Of a DNA stretch of 5,330 nucleotides, positions 5,329 to 5,330 are shown one piece after another. Source of the stretch: an uncultured Lachnospiraceae bacterium (lineage in GTDB: Bacteria; Bacillota; Clostridia; Lachnospirales; Lachnospiraceae); the NCBI GenBank assembly GCA_905233835.1, contig CAJOGB010000086.1, positions 1 through 5,330 of the forward strand, written 5' to 3'. The notes beneath the pieces were generated by a model, which did no database searches, was not told where the DNA came from, and saw only the letters and a program-made list of their open reading frames with translations. Each line of letters opens with the position of its first letter. The stretch's first letter is position 1. Both the position numbers and the translations under genes were made by a program.

Positions 5329-5330
5329 TA

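Overview
The window looks like a short contig from an anaerobic Firmicute, most likely a gut-type Clostridia/Lachnospiraceae relative. This is inferred from a LexA of the Gram-positive type, a YqeK–RsfS pair, purine-rich Shine-Dalgarno sites, moderate base composition and an ApbE-type lipoprotein start. Both ends cut through genes. The main caution is that the sequence does not look like one continuous genome. It reads as three pieces: about 1–3595, about 3596–3875, and about 3875–5330.

Piece A (1 to about 3595, all + strand) is a tight gene row: the C-terminal part of a GGDEF diguanylate cyclase ending in a degenerate receiver domain; a trimeric-type purine nucleoside phosphorylase; an MtaD-like 5'-methylthioadenosine/S-adenosylhomocysteine deaminase; a small single-domain HD hydrolase resembling MESH1-type (p)ppGpp hydrolases; and the first 62 or so codons of an ApbE-like FAD:protein FMN transferase lipoprotein. 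The gaps are 24, 26, 9 and 6 bases, so these are probably co-transcribed. The deaminase and phosphorylase make a plausible two-step purine nucleoside/methylthioadenosine salvage unit, next to two nucleotide-signalling proteins.

Piece B (about 3596–3875) carries, on the minus strand, about 90 codons that resemble the sensor region of a Bacteroidetes hybrid two-component regulator (end of the propeller and start of the Y_Y_Y domain). Its codon style differs from that of its flanks, and it interrupts the ApbE gene head-on. The apparent 177-codon + strand ORF across this region is a chimera, not a gene.

Piece C (about 3875–5330) holds a lexA promoter with a probable SOS box, a complete lexA, a strong hairpin terminator, and, convergent on the minus strand, yqeK followed by rsfS. 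The rsfS gene is broken by a net loss of about 20 bases that removes its conserved core motif. Codon use in piece C (CTT/CTC for Leu, frequent ATA for Ile) differs from piece A (TTG/TTA for Leu, almost no ATA), so A and C probably come from different genomes. A metagenomic misassembly explains the layout better than a new biological system. I found no RNA genes, CRISPR array, insertion sequence or defence locus.
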